The translations under genes were made by a program, and so were the position numbers. The notes under the pieces are model-generated. The model searched no databases, had not been told where the DNA came from, and saw nothing but the letters and a program-made list of their open reading frames with translations. Positions 1 to 5,885 of a stretch of DNA of 7,510 bases are shown here, one piece after another. This DNA comes from Bacillota bacterium. Lineage in GTDB: Bacteria; Bacillota; Bacilli; Tumebacillales; Effusibacillaceae. The stretch is from NCBI GenBank assembly GCA_020059765.1, contig JAGVBM010000240.1, forward strand, positions 1 through 7,510, given 5' to 3'. Numbering within the stretch: the stretch's first letter is position 1; each line of letters starts with the position of its first letter.

Positions 1-242
1 ACATCCTCCTTCTGATACTTCACTCTCGCAGCTTGATACCCGTACTCCAGACTCAGCACATCAAAGCCGAGCTGCAGCGAGACTTTCCGGGCAAAGTAGA
101 GCAAAGGGGCATCACAACTATAGTAGGCTCCCGGGAACAAGACGACCAAAGCGGACGAACGGGGCCGGTGCGTCAGGAGCGGATGGTGGAGGGTAACTCC
201 CCACTTTGACTGGATCGATATGTAACTTGTTTCTATCTTCAT
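1..242 (-). CDS. alpha/beta-hydrolase-like protein, N-terminal part (runs off left edge)
   Basis: Only the first 80 codons are visible; the gene continues beyond base 1. The start ATG at 242 is preceded by GGGAGGA with about 7 nt of spacing, which fixes the start. Residues 31-38 read ALVVLFPG, followed by AYYSCDAPLLYFARK and then LGFDVLSLEYG. A hydrophobic strand ending in a Pro-Gly turn, a helix, then a second strand ending in EYG is what the start of an alpha/beta-hydrolase fold looks like: the first core strand, an oxyanion-hole turn, and the next strand. The nucleophile elbow (GxSxG) and catalytic His would lie outside the window, so neither enzymatic activity nor substrate can be stated. 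No signal peptide is seen, so the protein is probably cytoplasmic. It lies 59 nt downstream of the phosphatase-like gene on the same strand with no terminator-like hairpin between, so the two are probably co-transcribed. Family assignment is by eye from a fragment. Confidence 0.6.
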   Translation of the reverse strand, partial: MKIETSYISIQSKWGVTLHHPLLTHRPRSSALVVLFPGAYYSCDAPLLYFARKVSLQLGFDVLSLEYGYQAARVKYQKED

Positions 243-301
243 CTCTATGTCCTCCCTTGATTGGCTCTTCTAACATTATCATATAGATGTGGATGGCGGA
301 T

Positions 302-745
302 TTACGTTATAGAACCCGGATACATTTTTTTCAGGTCTTCTATTAAAAGAGGATGCACTTTTACTTCCGGTCGAATGTTTTTTACCGCCTTTTCCGCCTC
401 TTCTACCGATTTGCATATCCCCAGTTCCAATAAGACGCCGATTGCCGCACTGCCAGTGCGGCTCTTGCCCCCCGCTCAGTGGAGCGCCACTTTTTTGCCA
501 AGTTTATACGCATTGACAACTTCGTTGACCGCTTTCCGGAGATTCAATTCCTGTCCTGACTTTGCATCCGCAAGCGGAACATGGATCCACTCCACATCGG
601 GTGAGTGGACTGCGGGCTCAGCCGCTTCTTCCCGCAAATCAACAATTACGTCAACCCTTTCGGCCGAAACCATTGATTCCGCATCCGCCGCACCGCCAAT
701 AAAGATCCGTTCAAATAACTGTTGGTATCCCGGTTTTGGATGCAT
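302..745 (-). CDS. putative selenocysteine-containing dual-specificity/tyrosine phosphatase-family protein (in-frame TGA at the catalytic Cys)
   Basis: Reading through one in-frame TGA gives a 147-residue cytoplasmic protein of normal length for small bacterial dual-specificity phosphatases. ATG 745 is chosen because GGGGAGGG lies 6 nt upstream; the frame stays open further upstream (an ATG at 862) but without such a site. Visible parts: the N-terminal FERIFIGGAADAE segment (residues 11-23); strand VDVIVDLREEA (31-41); VPLADA with Asp60 as the likely general acid; strand KKVALH (84-89); then the P-loop U90-A-G-G-K-S-R96-T97-G. This is the HCx5R(T) signature with the catalytic Cys replaced by the TGA codon. 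The helix SAAIGVLLELG and a C-terminal helix ending KKMYPGSIT follow. The family normally forms a phosphocysteine intermediate on this residue. Cys111 is the only cysteine. The gene is followed 59 nt later by a hydrolase gene and faces a Fur-box region. Alternatives are a pseudogene by point mutation or a base-call error; translation as selenocysteine is inferred, helped by the hairpin after the TGA. Confidence 0.8.
444..462 (-). promoter_or_regulatory. candidate bacterial SECIS hairpin
   Basis: Read on the minus strand, GCCGCACT pairs perfectly with AGTGCGGC around a GGC triloop; equivalently, a 7-bp stem with loop TGGCA. The stem begins 13 nt after the TGA and the loop begins 21 nt after it. 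Bacterial SECIS elements lie inside the coding region just after the UGA. As I recall the consensus, the UGA-to-loop distance is about 16-37 nt, with a short apical loop carrying G in the first two positions; all of this is met. The hairpin overlaps codons 95-101 (Ser-Arg-Thr-Gly-Ser-Ala-Ala), so part of its sequence is constrained by the protein. SelB binding cannot be judged from sequence alone. Confidence 0.65.
476..478 (-). other. in-frame UGA, candidate selenocysteine codon 90
   Basis: Codon 90 of the phosphatase-family gene is TGA, directly after CAC (His89) and before GCG GGG GGC (Ala-Gly-Gly). It occupies the position of the invariant nucleophilic cysteine of the HCx5R motif. Both flanks are in the same frame and both keep family features, so no frameshift is involved. 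TGC or TGT to TGA is one base change, so a nonsense mutation is formally possible. However, substitution exactly at a catalytic Cys is the classical mark of a Sec/Cys pair. TGA acts as a normal terminator for frdB in the same window. Confidence 0.75.
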
Positions 746-845
746 TAATTTCCCTCCCCTTTCAACAAAGATCGATTTCCTCTTCTGATTTCCTCTTCTA
801 TTGTAACTTAAACAGCGATCCATTTCGCCAAATATGTTTTCCAGG

Positions 846-874
846 TTGACGGGAAAGCACATTCATCTTATATT
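846..874 (+). promoter_or_regulatory. probable sigma-A promoter for the lipoprotein/di-heme operon
   Basis: TTGACG (846-851) and TATATT (869-874) are separated by 17 bp; each matches the vegetative consensus at five of six positions. The transcript would start at about 880-882, inside the Fur-type palindrome, roughly 35 nt before ATG 916. Repressor on the palindrome would cover the -10 region and start site. Confidence 0.6.
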
Positions 875-895
875 GATAATGAAAATCATTATCAA
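867..895 (-). promoter_or_regulatory. possible promoter for the phosphatase-hydrolase unit
   Basis: On the minus strand TTGATA (890-895) and TATAAG (867-872) are 17 bp apart, close to sigma-A -35 and -10 hexamers. The spacer is largely the Fur-type palindrome. A transcript would start near 860 and carry a leader of about 115 nt before ATG 745. The AT-rich palindrome itself creates such hexamers by chance, so this is a weak call. Confidence 0.35.
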
Positions 896-896
896 T
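872..896. promoter_or_regulatory. Fur box in the divergent region
   Basis: This is a perfect inverted repeat with 11-bp arms ATTGATAATGA and TCATTATCAAT separated by AAA. Its core matches the classical 19-bp Fur consensus GATAATGATAATCATTATC at 18 of 19 positions and contains the TGATAAT/ATTATCA units of the Bacillus 7-1-7 Fur site. It overlaps the -10 and start-site area of the plus-strand promoter and sits between promoter-like hexamers on the minus strand. Iron-dependent repression of the plus-strand operon is therefore expected, with a possible effect on the minus-strand unit. Related metalloregulators such as PerR or Zur use similar sites, but the match is best for Fur. Confidence 0.85.
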
Positions 897-901
897 TATA
901 T

Positions 902-908
902 AGAGGTG
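902..908 (+). promoter_or_regulatory. ribosome binding site for the lipoprotein gene
   Basis: AGAGGTG lies 7 nt before ATG 916. It fixes this start, which also gives a complete signal peptide with a lipobox at a normal distance. Confidence 0.75.
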
Positions 909-915
909 AATTGCC

Positions 916-2991
916 ATGCACGTGACCAGAAAAGGGACATGGGCGGCCATTTTGGCACTGAATTTATCGCTGCCGCTCTCCGGATGTGAGTCTGAACCGA
1001 CAGCCGAAAAGGAAGACAAATCGATCCGTGTATCAAGTGACAAAGGGGGGACTTTAACAAGAACAGGAAGGACATTTGATACGGCGGGCAACATGTTTGC
1101 GTATGCGGAATTCGAATTGTCCGGTGAACCGATGGCGGAACGGCTTGGTCTCAATCTTGACCTTCTGGATCCGGCAAAGGTGAATCAGCCCACTCCGTTT
1201 GACTACACAGCGGGCATCGAGTCATATGAATATTCGGAAGAAGGGATGTACGAGGTGGTTGAGAAATCCGGATTGGGCCTGCATTTGGTCAACGGACCGA
1301 TCAATCAATCACGGGGCAACAACCCGACAGAATCGCTCGCCAAAAGGTTTTTCGAATTGGCGGATGCGGTCGGTTTCAGCAAGGAAGAGATCTTTCAGAA
1401 TATGTACCCGACGATGATTGAGTACAGTGCCGGCGATCCGCAGTATGTCAAGCAGCCTGACACAAGGAAGTATACCGACGGAGAGAACGGCGCCTATATC
1501 CCGATGTATCAGGTTGATTTTGGCTCTCTCCGCTGGGATCGTGACAAAATGGAGAAAGCATTGATTCCTGCGTCCTATGGCGCAACGTTCCTGAAGCAGG
1601 CATTGTGGCTGGGGGACTTTCTCGGCAATATGCACACGGTTGATCAGGACGAAGAGAGAGAGCCGGATTCTTCAACGGCAGACGAGGACGGAAAGTTGAA
1701 GCTCGGCGTCAGTTCCGCCGACGGATTTCAAGGAATGATCTTGACAGAAGAGGTTTGGAACAAACTGGCGTTTATCAGGGAAAACCTTTTTTATGACGCG
1801 AAAGCCGGCCGGTTAACTTCGGCTTCGGGCGCGAAATACAACCCCGCTTCGGGATTTGTCTATCTGCCCCATAAAATAGAGGTCGTTGAAAACGGAGCGG
1901 ACGGATTTTATAAAGCGGCATCATTGCGAGTGACAGATGCGAGGAGTCTGCTGTCCGACCAATGGAACATGCTGTGGCCCGCTTCCGAATTTTTCGGAAC
2001 GGCTGACCAAAGACCGGCCAACAAAAACCTGAATCCCGCTTTTCAGGCTGTATTTGACGGGGCTCCCTTCCCTTCCGCGCCAAGCGTGAATTTGGATCTG
2101 TCGACAGGCAACGATCAAAAAACGGATGATCCGTTCTCGGTAAACCGCGACGTTTTGTTGAACGTGTTTGCCAACTTGCAGGCGATGCATTGGAATGAGG
2201 AAAAAGGGACATTTGTCACAGAACATGACGGAAAAACGCAAGGGGCGATTGTCGAGCCGTTCGATGCCGGATACACGATGGAGGCGCTGCGCATTTTCCA
2301 ACGTGCGATTGACGGACTTCCGGTCGGGTATGCGAGCGGTGAGCAGGCGGAAGGATTGAACACCGAGCAAGGCAAGGCCGCGCTGGCGATGTTGAAGCGG
2401 CAGGCCGATTTCCTCATCAATAACATGATCGACAAGGATGGCTTGGTTTTGAATTCATACGATCTGAAAACAGGGAAAGCGGATGAAGGGGTTAAAACGC
2501 TGAGGGCGCAAGTGGGGGCGATTCGCGGACTGACAGCCGCTTTTCTGGCGACGGGGGATGGCAAGTATCAAAAAGCTGCCCGCGATCTGTATATTGCGAC
2601 CGATAAGGCGTTCTATGACAAGGGTAAGCATCTTTACAAGACAAAAGCGGACGGCAGCGAATACCGGTATGACCCGTTTCTCGCCGGTGGAATCTCCGCC
2701 ATGTTCCGGATGGGAATCGATCATTTGAAAAACGATCAACCGCAGCAGGGAGAGACGGGCGCGTTGAATCTTCAGAATCTGACGGAACGTTTCACGGAGT
2801 TCTATGATCAAGTGATTGATGGTTCCGCCGTGGGGAGCGGAATGCAGGCAAGCGAATTTTGGGATACGGGCGATAGGTATAAAGAAGGGGACACGTCGGG
2901 GAATACGGATAGTGACAATGTTTTGCAGCCGCAGGCTGCCGGTGGCTCTGCAGGAATCGCGCCGGTGCTTTTGACAGTTGAGTTAAAGTAG
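916..2991 (+). CDS. Fur-box-controlled lipoprotein of unknown family, likely alpha/alpha-barrel-like
   Basis: This is a 691-residue exported lipoprotein. Residues 1-24 form a short signal peptide: positively charged N-terminus, hydrophobic core, lipobox L21-S-G-C24. Cys24 would be lipidated, and it is the only cysteine I find. An acidic, Ser/Lys-rich linker follows. I do not recognise the family. The second half (about residues 395-615) reads as successive amphipathic helices with conserved-looking turns, for example NVFANLQAMHWNEEKGTF, GYTMEALRIFQRAIDG, KRQADFLINNMIDKDGLV, LRAQVGAIRGLTAAFLATGDGKYQKAARDLY and FLAGGISAMFRMGIDHL. This pattern is typical of (alpha/alpha)6-toroid proteins such as glycosidase- or epimerase-like folds, but no catalytic motif can be named. 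The end is Gly/Asp-rich. Trp and Tyr are frequent. It ends 2 nt before the di-heme propeller gene, so the two are translationally coupled and probably partners at the outer face of the membrane. A Fur box directly upstream implies induction by iron limitation. A role as substrate or partner of the di-heme protein is inference. Confidence 0.88.
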   Translation: MHVTRKGTWAAILALNLSLPLSGCESEPTAEKEDKSIRVSSDKGGTLTRTGRTFDTAGNMFAYAEFELSGEPMAERLGLNLDLLDPAKVNQPTPFDYTAGIESYEYSEEGMYEVVEKSGLGLHLVNGPINQSRGNNPTESLAKRFFELADAVGFSKEEIFQNMYPTMIEYSAGDPQYVKQPDTRKYTDGENGAYIPMYQVDFGSLRWDRDKMEKALIPASYGATFLKQALWLGDFLGNMHTVDQDEEREPDSSTADEDGKLKLGVSSADGFQGMILTEEVWNKLAFIRENLFYDAKAGRLTSASGAKYNPASGFVYLPHKIEVVENGADGFYKAASLRVTDARSLLSDQWNMLWPASEFFGTADQRPANKNLNPAFQAVFDGAPFPSAPSVNLDLSTGNDQKTDDPFSVNRDVLLNVFANLQAMHWNEEKGTFVTEHDGKTQGAIVEPFDAGYTMEALRIFQRAIDGLPVGYASGEQAEGLNTEQGKAALAMLKRQADFLINNMIDKDGLVLNSYDLKTGKADEGVKTLRAQVGAIRGLTAAFLATGDGKYQKAARDLYIATDKAFYDKGKHLYKTKADGSEYRYDPFLAGGISAMFRMGIDHLKNDQPQQGETGALNLQNLTERFTEFYDQVIDGSAVGSGMQASEFWDTGDRYKEGDTSGNTDSDNVLQPQAAGGSAGIAPVLLTVELK

Positions 2992-2993
2992 GG

Positions 2994-4982
2994 ATGAGGA
3001 TGAAACAGGGGAGAAAACGGGCAATTGCTGTTGTTGTGTTATTGGCTTTTCTGACGGTTGCCTATGTTGCAAACAGGATGGGCTTTTGGGACGGCGGGGC
3101 GGTGCGGACGGCAGCCGCCCACAGCGGACCGATCGCCATATCTTCTGACGGGCAATTTGTCTATACGTCGAATGTGGATGTCGATACGGTCAGTATTGTC
3201 GATGCGAAGTCCCGGACGAAAGCGGCTGAGATTCCCGTTGGAAAGGAACCGCGCAATTTGGCCCTGAGCCCTGACGAACGGTACTTGTACGCAACGGACA
3301 TGTATGACAACCGGGTTGACATTATCGATCTTCGGAAGAAAAAGCTTTTACGCAGCATTCCGGTGGGAATCGAACCGTTTGGGATCGTGACAAGCGCGGA
3401 TGGAAGCAAACTGTTTGTGGCCAACTTTCGATCGAATACTGTATCTGTGATCGATGTTCGCCGCAATCGCATCATCAAGGAGATTCAAGTCTATGACAAT
3501 CCGCGTGCAATGGCAATCACGGCCGGCGGTGAAAAACTGTATGTGACCCATTTTCTCGACGGTGTCATATCGGTAATCGATACGAAAGAACTGCAGGTGC
3601 GGAAGCAGATCAAGCTGCATGAGAGTCCGGAGCCCGCCAATCATGATCAAAAGGTCAGCCAGGGAAAACCCGGTACCGTTGAGGGTATCACCATCGATCC
3701 GAGCGGAAAGACCGCTTGGGTAACCCATAATTTGGCGAATACCGATACGCCGATTCAGTTTGAATCGTCCATATTTCCTGCCATTTCGGTGATTGACACG
3801 GTAAACGACGAGGAATTGACGGGTCAGCGGAAGGAACTTTTTAAAGCGATCAATATCCGCGATGCGAACAATAAGACCCAGATTGTCTCGAACCCGATCG
3901 ATGTCTCGTTCCTGCCCGGAGGCGAGAAAGCATTCGTTCTGTTCTCCGGGAGCGAGGATCTGATGGTGTTCGACATGCGCAGGGGCGGGAACGCCGTACA
4001 ACTGGTCAGGAGAGTTCCCGGGGACAACCCGAGAGGGATGGTGATGAGTCCCGACGGCTCAACGCTTTATGTTCACAATGCCATGTCTCATGATTTAGCT
4101 GTGCTTCAGACCGGTGGAATCGATCCCTACAGCCAGTCGTCCATGGAAAAAGACACCGTACGATTGGTGGACAACGATCCTTTGCCGGAGTTGGTCCGAT
4201 ACGGGAAAAAGCTCTTTTTCAGCGCCAATTCGGAAAAATGGCCGGCGACGGTTACGGGGAACAACTGGATGAGCTGCGTATCCTGTCATGCCGGAGGATA
4301 TGCGGACAACAATGTTTGGATCACACCGAAGGGGCTGCGCCGAACCCCGAGCAACGCGGCACTCGCTGCCGGCGGTCTGATGATGTGGGACGGCAGCCGG
4401 GATGATATGGGCGACTATATTCTGACTGTGCAAGCTGAAATGGGAGGAATGATGACGCTGGATCCGGGTAAGCCGCTGTCGGCTGAGGTTCAGAAGATGT
4501 TTGACGCACTGGACGCCTTTTTGAAATACGACAGGCAAATTCCCGTTCCGAGAAGTCCCTACAAAAACTCTGACGGAACCATGACCGCATTGGCAACGGA
4601 CGGTCGGGAAGCTTTCAATAAGGCAGGCTGCATGACCTGTCACGCGGGACCCGCCTACACCGACAGCAATCTGGCGCTTGATGCGTACGGAAAACTGAAC
4701 ATTTCCAACACCGCCTTCTTGCATGATGCGGGAACGGCAAATCCAACTGACAAAGAGTCTGCGGGCGATCTCCGCGGGGAGATGAAGAATGTCAGAAAAC
4801 AAGGGGAATTTGATACTCCGTCCCTGTTGGGAGTCTACGCCAGGGCGCCCTATTTTCACGACGGAAGCGCCAAAACGTTGGAAGAGGTTCTGCAGAAACC
4901 CGGCGTGCATCACGATCAGGCACAGCAATTGACGGAAGAGGAGCGGAAAGCGTTAATCGAGTTCTTGAAAGAATTGGATTAG
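2994..4982 (+). CDS. membrane-anchored YVTN beta-propeller / di-heme cytochrome c peroxidase (MauG)-like fusion
   Basis: This 662-residue protein has an N-terminal membrane anchor (about residues 9-26, IAVVVLLAFLTVAYVA after a basic stretch), so the rest lies outside the cytoplasm. Residues about 43-375 are repeats of roughly 42 residues of the YVTN type (xxSPDxxxLYVxNxxxxTVSVID), forming a beta-propeller. The C-terminal part carries two c-type haem sites, C428-VSC-H432 and C546-MTC-H550. The segment FDTPSLLGVYARAPYFHDGS (near residue 622), typical of the second haem domain of bacterial di-heme peroxidases and MauG, follows. Such enzymes reduce peroxide or use it to oxidise residues of a partner protein; which applies here is not visible. 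Haem attachment would need a cytochrome c maturation system elsewhere. The start overlaps the coupling region with the preceding lipoprotein gene (2-nt gap); an ATG two codons later (3000) is an equal choice, and no strong separate RBS is seen. Expression should follow the upstream Fur box. Fold assignment is firm, function open. Confidence 0.92.
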   Translation: MRMKQGRKRAIAVVVLLAFLTVAYVANRMGFWDGGAVRTAAAHSGPIAISSDGQFVYTSNVDVDTVSIVDAKSRTKAAEIPVGKEPRNLALSPDERYLYATDMYDNRVDIIDLRKKKLLRSIPVGIEPFGIVTSADGSKLFVANFRSNTVSVIDVRRNRIIKEIQVYDNPRAMAITAGGEKLYVTHFLDGVISVIDTKELQVRKQIKLHESPEPANHDQKVSQGKPGTVEGITIDPSGKTAWVTHNLANTDTPIQFESSIFPAISVIDTVNDEELTGQRKELFKAINIRDANNKTQIVSNPIDVSFLPGGEKAFVLFSGSEDLMVFDMRRGGNAVQLVRRVPGDNPRGMVMSPDGSTLYVHNAMSHDLAVLQTGGIDPYSQSSMEKDTVRLVDNDPLPELVRYGKKLFFSANSEKWPATVTGNNWMSCVSCHAGGYADNNVWITPKGLRRTPSNAALAAGGLMMWDGSRDDMGDYILTVQAEMGGMMTLDPGKPLSAEVQKMFDALDAFLKYDRQIPVPRSPYKNSDGTMTALATDGREAFNKAGCMTCHAGPAYTDSNLALDAYGKLNISNTAFLHDAGTANPTDKESAGDLRGEMKNVRKQGEFDTPSLLGVYARAPYFHDGSAKTLEEVLQKPGVHHDQAQQLTEEERKALIEFLKELD

Positions 4983-5020
4983 AGAGTTCAACCATACGTT
5001 GGACTCGCCGCATGCACAAA

Positions 5021-5040
5021 GACCTCCCGCAAGGGAGGTC
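5021..5040. terminator. hairpin between convergent operons, likely terminator
   Basis: GACCTCCC and GGGAGGTC form a perfect 8-bp stem with a GCAA tetraloop, 38 nt after the di-heme gene stop and 37 nt after the frdB stop. The T-rich tails are weak: TTTGTG on the minus strand, and a T run only about 20 nt later on the plus strand. Position between convergent genes suggests a bidirectional terminator, but efficiency is uncertain. Confidence 0.65.
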
Positions 5041-5077
5041 GATTGATTACGGGAGTTTGGTTTTTGGTCCATGCTGT

Positions 5078-5806
5078 TCAGCGCTTCCAACCCGCAATCG
5101 CCATTTTTCGGCGCACATAAGCAAGCTGACCTTGCAGAGGAATGCCGACGGGACAATTATCATCGCAGGCCATAAGTCCGATACAGCCAAAAATACCGTC
5201 CTCGGTTCCGACGACATCGAAGTATTGCTGTTCATCCCGTTCGTCCCGCGGATCGAGCATGAACCGGGCTACACGATTCACGCCCGCAGCCCCGATAAAA
5301 TTCGGCTTGATATTGGCGGTTGCGCAACCGCCAATACAGCACCCGCATTCGATGCACCGTTCCGCTTCGTATATTTTCAATGCAGTTTCATTGTCCATTC
5401 TCTCTTCCTCGGCGTCAGGGTCAAAGTTCTTCTCGGTGTGTACCCAAGCCTCCGTTCGCAGAGAAACATCCCGGAACCAAGTTCCCGTATCCACTGACAG
5501 ATCGCCAAGAAGCTTAAAGGCGGGAAGCGGCATGAGGGTAATTTTCGTTGGCAATTCCTTGGTCAAAGTCTTGCAGGCCAAGGAGGGCCTGCCGTTGATC
5601 AGCATCCCGCAGGAACCGCATATGCCGGCGCGGCAGACAAAATCAAATTTCAGTGTCGGGTCCTGTTCTTCCCGAATTTTATTAAGAGCGATAAACAGCG
5701 TCATCCCCATTTCTTCTTGCAGGACGTAAGTTTGAGTCGTCGGCTTTCGATTTGGAGTTTCCGGGTTATAACGAAAAATTTGAAATGTCAATTGGCGCTG
5801 AGTCAT
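5078..5806 (-). CDS. frdB: fumarate reductase / succinate dehydrogenase iron-sulfur subunit (Wolinella type)
   Basis: This 242-residue subunit passes electrons between the flavoprotein and membrane quinone through three iron-sulfur clusters on the inner face of the membrane. The N-terminal ferredoxin-like domain has C58-RAGI-C63-GS-C66 and C78 for the [2Fe-2S] centre. The C-terminal domain has C151-IE-C154-GC-C157-IGG-C161, C208, C214 and C218. These are assigned, by analogy with Wolinella succinogenes FrdB, to [4Fe-4S] (151, 154, 157, 218) and [3Fe-4S] (161, 208, 214); the cysteine numbering is nearly identical to that enzyme. The segments GAAGVNRVARFMLDPRDER and FGCIGLMACDDNCP are diagnostic. 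ATG 5806 follows a GGGAG/AAGGA-rich site. It lies 78 nt downstream of frdA, as in the usual frdCAB order, and ends in TGA, used here as a true stop at the normal end of the protein. The physiological direction (fumarate reduction or succinate oxidation) cannot be read from sequence. Confidence 0.93.
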   Translation of the reverse strand: MTQRQLTFQIFRYNPETPNRKPTTQTYVLQEEMGMTLFIALNKIREEQDPTLKFDFVCRAGICGSCGMLINGRPSLACKTLTKELPTKITLMPLPAFKLLGDLSVDTGTWFRDVSLRTEAWVHTEKNFDPDAEEERMDNETALKIYEAERCIECGCCIGGCATANIKPNFIGAAGVNRVARFMLDPRDERDEQQYFDVVGTEDGIFGCIGLMACDDNCPVGIPLQGQLAYVRRKMAIAGWKR

Positions 5807-5854
5807 CTTTCCTTCTCCCTTCTAATCCTCTGGAAATCTGGTTCAACTATGGAA

Positions 5855-5885
5855 ATCTTGTGATAATCTTTGATTATCTTGTGAT
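5855..5885 (-). repeat. short direct and inverted repeats in the frdA-frdB gap
   Basis: ATCTTGTGAT occurs at 5855-5864 and again at 5876-5885, a 21-bp period. Between and overlapping them GATAATC and GATTATC (5862-5868, 5872-5878) form a 7-bp inverted repeat around TTT. The copy at 5885 touches the frdA stop codon. This could be an operator for a dimeric regulator, a weak mRNA stem tuning frdB relative to frdA, or chance in AT-rich spacer DNA. No function can be assigned. Confidence 0.4.

Noticed and set aside
243..301. GATAATG near the hydrolase start as a second Fur site
   Set aside because: Only a half site with no matching inverted arm.
302..480. Frameshift as cause of the interruption
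   Set aside because: The sequence after the TGA continues the phosphatase P-loop in the same frame, so no insertion or deletion is needed.
261..788. Plus-strand open frame of 175 codons opposite the phosphatase gene
   Set aside because: It is the antisense of a gene with family motifs, its product is low-complexity Ser/Pro-rich, and no good ribosome binding site is seen.
776..799. TTTCCTCTTCT repeated twice with a 13-bp period in the phosphatase leader
   Set aside because: Short pyrimidine-rich repeat in spacer DNA without dyad symmetry; likely chance.
476..862. A 128-residue minus-strand frame starting at ATG 862 and ending at the TGA, taken as a complete gene
   Set aside because: It stops just before the catalytic loop while homology-like sequence continues in the same frame after TGA. 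The ATG at 745 has the only strong ribosome binding site, and the upstream part overlaps promoter-like DNA.
916..2991. Imelysin-like (M75) identity for the lipoprotein, suggested by Fur control and the di-heme neighbour
   Set aside because: No GxHxxE motif; the nearest stretch (GNMHTVDQD) does not fit.
3348..4928. Long minus-strand open frames (217 and 277 codons) inside the di-heme propeller gene
   Set aside because: Antisense shadows of a gene with clear CxxCH and propeller repeats; their products show no recognisable motif.
5078..5080. Genome-wide reading of UGA as an amino acid
   Set aside because: frdB ends in TGA exactly where the family normally ends, so UGA is a stop in this genome.
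5142..5729. Plus-strand open frame opposite frdB
   Set aside because: Antisense to a gene with all expected cluster-binding cysteines; no independent support.
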